A stretch of DNA of 9,967 nt. Source: Clostridiaceae bacterium (lineage in GTDB: Bacteria; Bacillota; Clostridia; Saccharofermentanales; UBA5734). Numbering within the stretch: the stretch's first letter is position 1; the number at the start of each line of letters is the position of its first letter. The notes below the pieces were generated by a model. That model was not told where the DNA came from, did not search any database, and was given only the letters and a program-made list of their open reading frames with translations. A program made the position numbers and the translations under genes. Below, piece after piece: positions 1-6,180 of this stretch. Location of the stretch: assembly GCA_012727965.1 (NCBI GenBank), contig JAAYFZ010000341.1, positions 1 through 9,967 on the forward strand, read 5' to 3'.

Positions 1-135
1 CGGTCGCATCAGCCTGACATGGACAGACATGCGGTTTATGAACCCTATTATGATATTTATGAATCACTTTATCCGACTCTCAAGGAAACAATGCATAAGC
101 TGGCGGATCTTAAGAGCAGTACCGCTGATAATTGA
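1..135 (+). CDS. FGGY-family carbohydrate kinase, C-terminal end (partial)
   Basis: Frame 1 is open from the window edge to a TGA at 133-135, giving the last 44 residues of a protein that starts outside the window. The tail contains HAVYEPYYDIYESLYPTLKE, a pattern typical of the extreme C-terminus of FGGY sugar kinases of the xylulokinase type, where an 'xYDxYxxLYPxLK' helix follows the ATP-binding domain. Such kinases phosphorylate a sugar or polyol with ATP in the cytoplasm. The substrate cannot be read from this fragment. It is followed after 48 nt by the GatD-type dehydrogenase and then a GatZ-family gene, so a ketohexose, pentulose or polyol substrate is likely (inference). The family call rests only on this short tail and on gene context. 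Confidence 0.72.
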   Translation, partial: RSHQPDMDRHAVYEPYYDIYESLYPTLKETMHKLADLKSSTADN

Positions 136-183
136 TTGATAGTACGGCCAAAAAGGCCAAGAAAATATGCGAGGTAAATGGAA

Positions 184-1230
184 ATGAAAGCTGGAGTTTT
201 GTACGCTAAGGATGATATTAGATATGCCGATTGGCCCGATTTCACACCGGGACCCGATATGATCAAGGTGAAGATGCGCGTTTGCGGCATCTGTGGCAGT
301 GATTTGCCGCGTGTTCTTGGCGATGCTGCTCATTTCTACCCCGTAATACTGGGGCATGAGTTCTCGGGCGAGGTCGTCGAGGTCGGAGAAGGCGTAGAGA
401 CGATCAAGCCAGGTGATAGAGTTGCCGGAGCACCGCTGATGCCATGTCTGAAATGCGATGACTGTCAGCAGGGAAATTATGCTCTCTGCCGCAACTACGG
501 ATTTGTAGGATCAAGACAACCAGGCGCTTTTGCCGAATATGTTGAAATACCTGCCCGTAACGCCATCGTTTTCGATGATAATGTTACCTTCGAACAAGGC
601 GCTCTCTTCGAGCCTTCGACAGTCGCTATACATGGTCTGCTGCAGGCTGATTTCCGTGGCGGCTGTGATGTCGCGATCCTTGGCGGCGGCAATATCGGTA
701 TCCTGGCGATGCAGTGGGCTAATATTCTTGGTGCGAAATCTGTGACTGTTTTCGATATAGATGAAGACAGACTGGCTCTGGCAGGACGTCTGGGTGCTGA
801 TCATATGATCAATACAAAAGAGGCCGATTATCTGGCGCAGGCCATGGAGCTGACAGCCGGGCACGGCTACGATTTCGTTTTCGAGACAGCTGGACAACCG
901 GCCACGATCAAGATCGGTTATGAGCTCACAGCGGGAAAAGGCACACTCTGCTGCATTGGCACGCCTAGCAGACCAGTCGAGTTCAGCCCGGAGCTCTGGG
1001 AGAAGATGAACAGACGCGAGTTCAAGGTAACTGGCTCCTGGATGAGTTATTCCGCGCCTTTTCCCGGTCGCGAATGGACAATGACTGCTCATTATTTCGG
1101 TACAGGTGAGCTGAGGCTAGAGGATAGCATGGTGTTTAAACGCATGCCGCTGTCACAGATTGCTGAGGCCTTCGATATGTTCCGGACACCAGGTTTGGTA
1201 AAAGGCAAAATACTGCTGACAAATGACTGA
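184..1230 (+). CDS. Zinc-dependent polyol (phosphate) dehydrogenase, GatD-like
   Basis: This is a 348-residue medium-chain dehydrogenase that should oxidise a hexitol or hexitol phosphate to the ketose with NAD. Catalytic zinc ligands are C37 (in GICGSDLPR), H58-E59 (LGHEFSG) and probably E143 (FEP). The structural zinc site is C88, C91, C94 and C102. The Rossmann glycine motif GGGNIG is at about 167-172, with an acidic residue (D191) after the second strand that favours NAD over NADP. The GSDLPR motif, GSWMSYSAPFPG near the C-terminus and the final GKILL resemble E. coli GatD (galactitol-1-phosphate 5-dehydrogenase) closely. An upstream in-frame ATG at 178 is only 3 nt from GAGG (171-174); the ATG at 184 sits 9 nt from it and gives the usual MKAxVLY start, so it was chosen. 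It lies in an operon with an FGGY kinase, a GatZ-family gene and a LacI-type regulator. The exact substrate (galactitol-1-P, free galactitol, altritol or another) is unresolved. Confidence 0.85.
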   Translation: MKAGVLYAKDDIRYADWPDFTPGPDMIKVKMRVCGICGSDLPRVLGDAAHFYPVILGHEFSGEVVEVGEGVETIKPGDRVAGAPLMPCLKCDDCQQGNYALCRNYGFVGSRQPGAFAEYVEIPARNAIVFDDNVTFEQGALFEPSTVAIHGLLQADFRGGCDVAILGGGNIGILAMQWANILGAKSVTVFDIDEDRLALAGRLGADHMINTKEADYLAQAMELTAGHGYDFVFETAGQPATIKIGYELTAGKGTLCCIGTPSRPVEFSPELWEKMNRREFKVTGSWMSYSAPFPGREWTMTAHYFGTGELRLEDSMVFKRMPLSQIAEAFDMFRTPGLVKGKILLTND

Positions 1231-1272
1231 TAATCAAATATTTTCATGCTCAGGGGAGCTTAGGAACATACT

Positions 1273-1280
1273 AAGGGAGA
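1273..1280 (+). promoter_or_regulatory. Ribosome binding site of the GatZ-family gene
   Basis: AAGGGAGA lies 7 nt before the ATG at 1288 and fixes that start. The 57-nt gap after the dehydrogenase shows no convincing promoter or terminator, so the two genes are probably co-transcribed. Confidence 0.6.
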
Positions 1281-1287
1281 ATAAAGA

Positions 1288-2610
1288 ATGAGTAAGATAT
1301 TACTAGATATGGTTCGCAAGCAGAAGCAGGGTGAAGCCGTTGGCATCTATTCAGCTTGTACAGCTAATGAGTTTGCACTAAGAGCGGTTCTCAGACGAGC
1401 TCTTGCAACAAAACAACCTGCACTAATTGAGGCGACAGCTAATCAAGTCGACCAAAATGGCGGCTATACAGGCATGAAACCTGCTGATTTTGCTGCCTAT
1501 GTTATAGGTTTAGCCGCTGAGGAAGGGTTTCCAAGGGAACGATTGATTCTGGGCGGTGACCATCTGGGGCCGCTGACCAGGACCAGTTTATCTGAGAAGG
1601 AAGCGATGGACTATGCTGCTGAGCTTGTAAGACAATATGTTCTGGCAGGTTTTACCAAAATCCATCTCGATACCTCCATGCGTCTGGCTGATGATGACAT
1701 AAATGCCAGACTAGCCGATGAGACTATAGCTGCACGCGGCGCTGCACTCTGCCTCGTCGCCGAAGAGGCCTATCGCAGTCTGCTGGCAGAGAAGCCTCAG
1801 GCGGAGGCTCCTGTTTATGTCATCGGCAGCGAGGTGCCGATTCCCGGCGGTGCACAATCAGCCGAAGAGGCGATCAATGTGACATCCCCCGAGGACTGCA
1901 GACGCACGCTCGCTACTTTTGAGAATATATTCCGTGGTCAGGGACTGGATTCTGCCTGGGATCGTGTGATCGGTCTGGTCGTTCAGCCTGGTGTAGAGTT
2001 CGGTGACAGTGAGGTCCATGAATATGACCGTCAAAAAGCGAGCGCTCTTACAGCTTCGCTTGCTGACTGGAATCAGGGAGTTTTTGAGGGACATTCTACT
2101 GACTATCAGACACCAGCCTGCCTGCGTGAAATGGTAGAGGATGGTATTGCTATTCTTAAGGTCGGACCGGCTCTGACATTTGCCCTCAGAGAAGCTATTT
2201 TTGCTCTGGAAGCAATCGAACAGGAGCTGCTGAGCGAATCAGCTTCTGGCATCAGACTATCAAATTTCCGCAATGTCCTTGAGAGCAGGATGTTGGCAGA
2301 ACCTGCCAATTGGAAGAAGCATTATCATGGAGACGATAAACAGCTGGCTTTTGCCCGTGCCTTCAGCTTCTCAGACAGAGCGCGCTACTATCTGCCGGAC
2401 AGACAAGTTGACGCGTCGATCCGCCTGCTGATTGAAAACCTTACAGGCAGAGAAATTCCGCTAAGCATACTGAGCCAGTATATGCCTTGGTCATATCAGG
2501 CTCTGAGAGCCGGGCGCATCAGCTCAAAACCTGAAGAGCTTCTGCTTGAGCATATCGGACACTATATAGATGAGTACCTTTTCGCGGTCATACCAGACGC
2601 GAAAATTTAA
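1288..2610 (+). CDS. GatZ/KbaZ-family protein: tagatose-bisphosphate aldolase subunit or tagatose-6-P 4-epimerase
   Basis: This is a complete 440-residue member of the PF08013 (GatZ/KbaZ) family, about the usual length. Conserved blocks in order are IEATANQVDQNGGYTGM (47-63), GGDHLGP (89-95), HLDTSM (126-131), GSEVPIPGG (180-188), EFGDSEV (from 237), FEGHSTDYQT (around H269) and LKVGPALTFA (from 290). In enterobacteria GatZ and KbaZ are the non-catalytic partners that activate the class II tagatose-1,6-bisphosphate aldolases GatY and KbaY. No GatY-like gene is in this window. In Agrobacterium a PF08013 protein was reported to epimerise D-tagatose-6-phosphate to D-fructose-6-phosphate, so an independent enzymatic role is possible here. 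The gene is followed after 17 nt by the LacI-type regulator. The family assignment is firm; the reaction is not. Confidence 0.88.
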   Translation: MSKILLDMVRKQKQGEAVGIYSACTANEFALRAVLRRALATKQPALIEATANQVDQNGGYTGMKPADFAAYVIGLAAEEGFPRERLILGGDHLGPLTRTSLSEKEAMDYAAELVRQYVLAGFTKIHLDTSMRLADDDINARLADETIAARGAALCLVAEEAYRSLLAEKPQAEAPVYVIGSEVPIPGGAQSAEEAINVTSPEDCRRTLATFENIFRGQGLDSAWDRVIGLVVQPGVEFGDSEVHEYDRQKASALTASLADWNQGVFEGHSTDYQTPACLREMVEDGIAILKVGPALTFALREAIFALEAIEQELLSESASGIRLSNFRNVLESRMLAEPANWKKHYHGDDKQLAFARAFSFSDRARYYLPDRQVDASIRLLIENLTGREIPLSILSQYMPWSYQALRAGRISSKPEELLLEHIGHYIDEYLFAVIPDAKI

Positions 2611-2612
2611 TC

Positions 2613-2618
2613 AGGAGG
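2613..2618 (+). promoter_or_regulatory. Ribosome binding site of the LacI-family gene
   Basis: A perfect AGGAGG sits 9 nt before the ATG at 2628. A closer ATG at 2623 is in another frame that soon ends, so the site supports the 2628 start. The short distance to the preceding stop supports one operon. Confidence 0.7.
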
Positions 2619-2627
2619 CTTAATGCT

Positions 2628-3671
2628 ATGGCTGCTACGATCAAAGATGTTGCCAGACTTGCAGGTCTGTCGATTGCTACCGTTTCCAAATATATTAATG
2701 GTGGACATGTTATTGACGCTAACAGTGCAGCCATCGAGCAAGCTATCAAGACACTTGATTATCGTGTTAATACAATGGCACGTGGACTTAAAACCAAAAA
2801 GACAAAAAGCATCGGTGTTCTCATTCCCAGTGTTAGAATGGTTTTTTGTATGGATATTATTTCTGCGATCGAGGATGAGCTCAGCCGCGAGAATTTCAGC
2901 ACAATGATATGTGATTGTCAGGGCAGACCTGAGCAGGAAGCTGTAAAAATCGAATTTTTGCTTGAGAAGCAGGTCGATGGCATCATTATGATGCCTTCTT
3001 CTAATTCATCAGAAGCCGCCAGAAGAGCCGCTCTTGCTGGCATACCAGTTGTTCTGGTCGACAGGCGTTTTAATACCATGGAATGTGACCGCGTACTTGT
3101 CGACAATCGCCAGCTGGCAGAGGATGCTACGACTGAGCTGCTGCAGGCTGGACATCGCCGAATTGGCATTATCTGCGGTCCAGAAGATATTTACACCACT
3201 GTTCAGCGTCTAAACGGCTATTATCAAGCATATGAGAAGTTAGGTCTCGAGGCCTATAATGACTGTATAAGCTTCAGCGATTACAGCCTTGAGGGCGGTT
3301 ACAAAGCCCTTGACAGTCTGATGGAACTGCCCGAGCCGCCGACCGCGGTTTTGGCAACCAATTATGAAACCACAATAGGGTCGGTGATGGCGATAAATCG
3401 CTCCGGTCTGAAAATTCCGGAAGATCTTTCATTTGTCGGTTTCGACAGTCTAGATATGTCTACGCTTGTGACTCCGGCTCTAACTATGGCTATACAGCCG
3501 GTTCAGGAGATTGGCGAACAGGCTGCCAGGCTGATGCTGCGCAGACTTGATCCTCAGGACAAGAACAAAAAGAGCGAGTCTGGACAGACTCACTCTGATA
3601 ATAAATATAAGGGTGAAGAGATAATTCTTACCGGCAAATTGAATCGTGGTGCATCAATAAAAACTATCTGA
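2628..3671 (+). CDS. LacI-family transcriptional repressor of the sugar operon
   Basis: This is a 347-residue protein with a LacI-type helix-turn-helix at residues 5-24 (IKDVARLAGLSIATVSKYIN), a hinge near 50-58 (MARGLKTKK) and a periplasmic-binding-protein-like sensor domain that includes SIGVLIPSV, DGIIMMPSS, GIPVVLVDRR, AGHRRIGIICG and LSFVGFDSLDMSTLVTPALTMAIQP. It probably binds operators as a dimer or tetramer and releases them when it binds a sugar or sugar phosphate. Being the fourth gene of the operon suggests that it controls its own transcription unit, but no operator is visible in the short gaps and the operon promoter is outside the window. Near the C-terminus, residues about 311-332 form an unusually hydrophilic Lys/Ser/Asp-rich insert before ILTGKLNRGAS; the DNA there also encodes a hairpin that suits the opposite strand as a terminator. 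The gene ends 8 bp inside the convergent pfkB gene. Confidence 0.88.
   Translation: MAATIKDVARLAGLSIATVSKYINGGHVIDANSAAIEQAIKTLDYRVNTMARGLKTKKTKSIGVLIPSVRMVFCMDIISAIEDELSRENFSTMICDCQGRPEQEAVKIEFLLEKQVDGIIMMPSSNSSEAARRAALAGIPVVLVDRRFNTMECDRVLVDNRQLAEDATTELLQAGHRRIGIICGPEDIYTTVQRLNGYYQAYEKLGLEAYNDCISFSDYSLEGGYKALDSLMELPEPPTAVLATNYETTIGSVMAINRSGLKIPEDLSFVGFDSLDMSTLVTPALTMAIQPVQEIGEQAARLMLRRLDPQDKNKKSESGQTHSDNKYKGEEIILTGKLNRGASIKTI
3567..3596 (-). terminator. Intrinsic terminator of the niaX-pfkB transcript, inside lacI
   Basis: Read on the minus strand, AGAGTGAGTCTG is followed after TC by CAGACTCGCTCT and then TTTT. The arms pair over 12 positions with one G-U wobble (11 or so if the tight loop opens), and the U run follows at once. 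It lies about 70 nt beyond the pfkB stop codon, within the coding sequence of the opposing lacI gene. Sequence form and position fit a Rho-independent terminator; activity has not been shown. Confidence 0.7.
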
Positions 3672-4668
3672 TCATCTCATAAGCATTATGGGTATATTGC
3701 CCGATCGAAGCAGAATCAAGCTGCTGCCAGCTCTGTCTTGAGACTGCCAGCGAGGCACAGGCTGTTGCCATGGCAAGGCTGTGCTTATGATCAAGACCGC
3801 TGCATCTGCCTGCCAGATATCCTGCCAGCAGACTGTCGCCGGCACCGGTTGTACTCAACGGTTTTACCTCAAGTGCAGCCGAGCTCAGGATAACTATATC
3901 GTCATTATCATCTAGTGATCGAGTAAATAGAATCGAACCTGCCTGCCCATTGGACAGAAGGATCGTTTCAAGTCTATATTTCTGCATAAAATCTTTGCAG
4001 TCATCAATTACCTTATCATTATCATCATAAATATCGAGACTGCAGCCAGTCAGCGAAGCAAGCTCTGCCAGATTCGGCTTGATCATATCTGCTCCGGCTT
4101 CAAGGGCATATTTTAGCGGTACACCCTCGGCATCGACAGCGATGAAGCATCGAGGAGCAGTTTCCTTGCAGATTTTGATCAGCCTGCCATAGGTGTCGGT
4201 TGGCAGACCAGGCGGTAAGCTGCCGGCAAAAACGATCATATCGTATTCTGCTGCCCATTCTCTGACCTTGCAGCTTAATTTGTCCAGTAATTGAGCGCTG
4301 ATTGGACTAAGATCAAAACCAGGTTCGTTTATATCGGTCGTTTTATGATCATCTGTTGTGACCAGTTTAGTATTTGTTCTGGTCTTACCGGGTACTGTAA
4401 GCCAGTTCGCAGTAAATTTCTCTCGGCTCATCAGAGCCTCAGTGACAGCCAAATCATCATTGCCCAGTAATCCACCGGCCATAACCTCACAACCACATAA
4501 ATTGAGCATTCTGGCTACATTTATACCTTTGCCACCCATATCTTCATGTGAGGCGGCGGCTCTGTTGACTTCACCATAGGCTAAGCTTGCCAGCTTGACG
4601 GTTCGGTCAATAGCTGGGTTAAGCGTGATCGATATTATTCGCTTCTGGAAATCATCCGATATGGACAT
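3664..4668 (-). CDS. PfkB-family hexose-phosphate kinase (1-phosphofructokinase / tagatose-6-phosphate kinase type)
   Basis: This is a 334-residue cytoplasmic kinase of the FruK/LacC branch of the PfkB family, which phosphorylates fructose-1-P, tagatose-6-P or fructose-6-P with ATP. Motifs are ITLNPAIDRT (14-23), GGKGINVAR (45-53), TRTNTKL (96-102), TDINEPGF (111-118), GSLPPGLP (149-156), KPNLAEL (197-203) and the catalytic anion-hole motif TTGAGDSLLAGYLAG (from 273), with D278 as the likely base. There are about 10 more residues than usual before the first strand, but no better start downstream. The start ATG overlaps the niaX stop as TGATG, with a weak AAAGG upstream, so translation is probably coupled to niaX. 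It faces a GatD/GatZ operon, which favours tagatose-6-phosphate kinase, but the motifs do not separate LacC from FruK. Confidence 0.87.
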   Translation of the reverse strand: MSISDDFQKRIISITLNPAIDRTVKLASLAYGEVNRAAASHEDMGGKGINVARMLNLCGCEVMAGGLLGNDDLAVTEALMSREKFTANWLTVPGKTRTNTKLVTTDDHKTTDINEPGFDLSPISAQLLDKLSCKVREWAAEYDMIVFAGSLPPGLPTDTYGRLIKICKETAPRCFIAVDAEGVPLKYALEAGADMIKPNLAELASLTGCSLDIYDDNDKVIDDCKDFMQKYRLETILLSNGQAGSILFTRSLDDNDDIVILSSAALEVKPLSTTGAGDSLLAGYLAGRCSGLDHKHSLAMATACASLAVSRQSWQQLDSASIGQYTHNAYEMIR

Positions 4669-5249
4669 CAGGCTGTACCTTTATGACTAACAGTGCTTTT
4701 TGGAATATTTCTACCTACAGATTTACTGATCGGGATCCAAACTGCTCTGGCGATCGCGAAATCGATTAAGCTGTGAATAAGTGTACCGATACCGACCAGA
4801 CCTATAACAGTTATCAAAAAGCTTCTGGCATAATAGCCCTCTGGCATATTGCTGCCGAAATAGAAGGGCATGACTACGAAAACTTCTGTTAAACCATGAA
4901 TTACGCTGATAACAAAGGCAAAAGTCACCAGCCCCAGCTTCTGATCAAGCAGATTAGGTTTCTTGTGAAGAACGTAGGCACCGATCGCAACGAAGATAAG
5001 ATGTGAGGCCGCACGCAGTACAACTACTATAGGGAAGCCACCAAGCAGAAAACCCAAGGTTGTTACAGCCGCCACAGCTAAAGCAACTGCTGGTGAGATA
5101 AACATAGCGACAAAAATCGCTACATGACTAGCCAGAGTAAAAGACGCTGGCTCCAGCAGGATTTTGAAAGGCGAAAACATCGGGATTATGATGCTGATCG
5201 CACTCAGCATAGCGGCTATTACCATCAATTTTAATTTTTGTGAGTTCAT
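4668..5249 (-). CDS. niaX: Niacin ECF transporter S-component (NiaX-like)
   Basis: This is a 193-residue integral membrane protein with about six hydrophobic segments (roughly 9-27, 38-51, 54-71, 78-94, 107-128 and 142-165). The block ASFTLASHVAIFVAMFISP followed by TTLGFLLGGFP and VVLRAASH is what I recall from NiaX-type S-components, which bind nicotinate or nicotinamide and work with the shared EcfAAT energising module encoded elsewhere. An upstream in-frame ATG at 5270 exists, but GGAGG (5257-5261) lies 7 nt before the ATG at 5249 and within the longer reading, so 5249 is the start. The gene follows niaR and is preceded by a NiaR-type palindrome, which supports niacin as the substrate. 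Its stop overlaps the pfkB start by one base. NiaY or another vitamin S-component is a less likely alternative. Confidence 0.82.
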   Translation of the reverse strand: MNSQKLKLMVIAAMLSAISIIIPMFSPFKILLEPASFTLASHVAIFVAMFISPAVALAVAAVTTLGFLLGGFPIVVVLRAASHLIFVAIGAYVLHKKPNLLDQKLGLVTFAFVISVIHGLTEVFVVMPFYFGSNMPEGYYARSFLITVIGLVGIGTLIHSLIDFAIARAVWIPISKSVGRNIPKSTVSHKGTA

Positions 5250-5256
5250 TATTGTT

Positions 5257-5261
5257 CCTCC
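5257..5261 (-). promoter_or_regulatory. Ribosome binding site that sets the niaX start
   Basis: GGAGG on the minus strand is 7 nt upstream of the ATG at 5249. The longer reading from 5270 would place this site inside codons 4 and 5 and has no site of its own. Confidence 0.65.
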
Positions 5262-5279
5262 AAGCTCCATTTGCTAATC

Positions 5280-5305
5280 AAGACAAGTGTCAAGACACCT
5301 GTCTT
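5280..5305 (-). promoter_or_regulatory. NiaR operator (26-bp palindrome) upstream of niaX
   Basis: The site reads AAGACA-A-GTGTC-AA-GACAC-C-TGTCTT on the plus strand, with 11 of 13 positions matching between the arms. It can also be read as two GACA-N2-TGTC units repeated at a 12-bp interval (5282-5291 and 5294-5303). Similar TGTCTTGACA-rich palindromes are known as NiaR (YrxA) boxes in Firmicutes. It covers the expected transcription start of niaX, so a bound repressor would block initiation. The adjacent niaR gene makes the assignment strong, although binding is inferred. Confidence 0.82.
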
Positions 5306-5309
5306 GTGT

Positions 5310-5338
5310 AATATAAACCGGAGACAATAATATGTCAA
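5310..5338 (-). promoter_or_regulatory. Sigma-A promoter of niaX-pfkB
   Basis: On the minus strand TTGACA (5333-5338) is followed after exactly 17 nt by TATATT (5310-5315). The -35 box overlaps the niaR stop codon. Transcription should begin near 5302-5304, inside the palindromic operator, leaving a leader of about 54 nt before niaX. Confidence 0.75.
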
Positions 5339-5847
5339 TCATAAAGATAACCTTTTTCCTGCAATGCTTCGATAATTCGGTCGAATATTGTTTTGTCAGC
5401 ACAGTTGACCGTATGAAGATGGACACCATCTGTTATACGAGAAAGCGGCTGCGCATTTTCTCTGTCGACCTTACGGACGAACTGATCAACATCATAACGG
5501 GAGGCAAGCTCAAGTCTACCTGTCAATTGACCATAAATCGCATGATCAACTATAACATCAAGAACACGGCCACCAAGATCGACTATCGTATATAGTTCAT
5601 CATGCATCGCATCAGAGCTGTGCCTGCAGGCAATTGTACCGGTATAACCTTCATGGTCATCGGTTTTCATCATATAGCCTCGAGGTGTTGCATCAATATC
5701 GATACCAGAGGCCCGCAGTAAGGCAATATCGCCAACTATAATCTGTCTGCTGACATCAAACTTGCTGGCTAATCTCGTTGCACTGATTGGCTTATCAGAT
5801 TGGCTGAGGATATCAGCTATTCTATTTCTTCTGTCTGTCGACTGCAT
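5335..5847 (-). CDS. niaR: NiaR niacin-responsive transcriptional repressor (HTH plus 3H domain)
   Basis: This is a 170-residue regulator. Residues about 5-60 form a winged HTH of the HTH_11 type (RRNRIADILSQSDKPISATRLASKFDVSRQIIVGDIALLRASG). Residues about 70-168 form a 3H domain with the metal and ligand residues H76, E84, H102, H143 and H145 (motifs CRHSSDAMHDE, VDHAIYG and DGVHLHTV); the H-x7-E and HxH spacing matches the metal site known from Thermotoga NiaR. NiaR represses niacin uptake or NAD synthesis genes when nicotinate is abundant. The ATG at 5847 has GGGGGTGA just upstream and gives the normal family length; a longer in-frame ATG at 5895 would add 16 residues of unrelated sequence. 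The downstream niaX with a palindromic operator is the expected target. No copy of the same operator is seen before niaR itself. Confidence 0.9.
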   Translation of the reverse strand: MQSTDRRNRIADILSQSDKPISATRLASKFDVSRQIIVGDIALLRASGIDIDATPRGYMMKTDDHEGYTGTIACRHSSDAMHDELYTIVDLGGRVLDVIVDHAIYGQLTGRLELASRYDVDQFVRKVDRENAQPLSRITDGVHLHTVNCADKTIFDRIIEALQEKGYLYD

Positions 5848-5893
5848 GCAGTTCACCCCCGTAGTCAATTTAATTCCTATTATTGATACTATC

Positions 5894-5923
5894 ATACTAA
5901 TAACTTAGCGACCATAATATCAA
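5894..5923 (-). promoter_or_regulatory. Candidate niaR promoter
   Basis: On the minus strand TTGATA (5918-5923) and TAGTAT (5894-5899) are 18 nt apart, matching 5/6 and 4/6 of the sigma-A boxes and lying about 50 nt from the niaR start. The -35 box falls in the centre of the inverted repeat at 5907-5939. AT-rich sequence makes chance matches likely. Confidence 0.4.
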
Positions 5924-5939
5924 ATCATTATGGATCGCT
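5907..5939. repeat. Inverted repeat upstream of niaR
   Basis: AGCGACCATAAT and ATTATGGATCGCT pair over 12 positions with a single bulged A (5934), around the 8-nt spacer ATCAAATC. It overlaps the candidate niaR -35 box, so it may be an operator; it is not followed by a T run on either strand and so is not a terminator. Confidence 0.6.
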
Positions 5940-5993
5940 TGTAACATCTTGATCGTAGACAAAGCAGTTGCAGCGTAGAATTGTACAATAATA

Positions 5994-6014
5994 TAAATAG
6001 TAGAATACTATTTA
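5994..6014. repeat. Perfect 21-bp inverted repeat between niaR and the ABC gene
   Basis: TAAATAGTA-GAA-TACTATTTA has 9-bp perfect arms around a 3-nt centre, the form of a dimeric regulator's operator. It lies 167 bp before the ABC transporter start and about 147 bp before niaR. The regulator is unknown. Confidence 0.6.
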
Positions 6015-6167
6015 CTTTATATCGTCCCAAAATGCATAAAAGAATAGCATAAGCATATAATGGTAATTGCTTTTGCCTGCGTTTTTGTCTAAAAATTTCC
6101 AAACGAAGCAAGCTTGACATTGATATTTTCGACATTATCACATCTGTCTGATTGCATCTGCATCATG

Positions 6168-6173
6168 TATAAT
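6168..6173 (+). promoter_or_regulatory. TATAAT box immediately before the ABC transporter gene
   Basis: A perfect -10 hexamer ends 7 nt before the ATG at 6181, so a transcript from it would begin at or next to the start codon. No good -35 box is seen 16-19 nt upstream. A TTGACA farther up (6114-6119) could pair with a weak TATCAC (6136-6141) at 16 nt spacing as an alternative promoter. Confidence 0.4.
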
Positions 6174-6180
6174 TGACTTC

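Larger units (their letters stand above)
5848..6180. other. Divergent AT-rich intergenic region, 333 bp
   Basis: This gap separates niaR (minus) from the ABC transporter gene (plus). It holds two inverted repeats (5907-5939 and 5994-6014), a candidate niaR promoter, a TTGACA at 6114-6119 with only a weak partner, and a TATAAT at 6168-6173 immediately before the ABC gene. I see no convincing gene. A 73-codon minus-strand reading (5920-6141) lacks a ribosome site and any recognisable motif. Confidence 0.6.

Noticed and set aside
146..158. GGCC-AAAAA-GGCC inverted repeat between the FGGY kinase and the dehydrogenase
   Set aside because: Four pairs only and no T run; too weak for a terminator and within a close operon gap.
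511..1092. 193-codon minus-strand reading frame
   Set aside because: It is entirely inside the dehydrogenase gene, whose zinc and NAD motifs show the plus strand is coding; the antisense protein resembles nothing.
1259..1275. CTTAG/CTAAG inverted repeat touching the ribosome site of the GatZ-family gene
   Set aside because: A 5-bp AT-containing stem is too weak to claim translational control, and it would leave most of the AAGGGAGA free.
3755..3784. Nested hairpin: GCACAG/CTGTGC around the 12-bp palindrome TTGCCATGGCAA, about 85 nt after the lacI stop on the plus strand
   Set aside because: It lies in pfkB coding sequence (the conserved AMATACASLAVS region) and is followed by only a weak TTATG rather than a T run, so it is not a convincing lacI terminator.
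5920..6141. 73-codon minus-strand reading frame in the intergenic region
   Set aside because: It has no ribosome binding site and no recognisable motif, and it covers the inverted repeats and promoter-like sequences.
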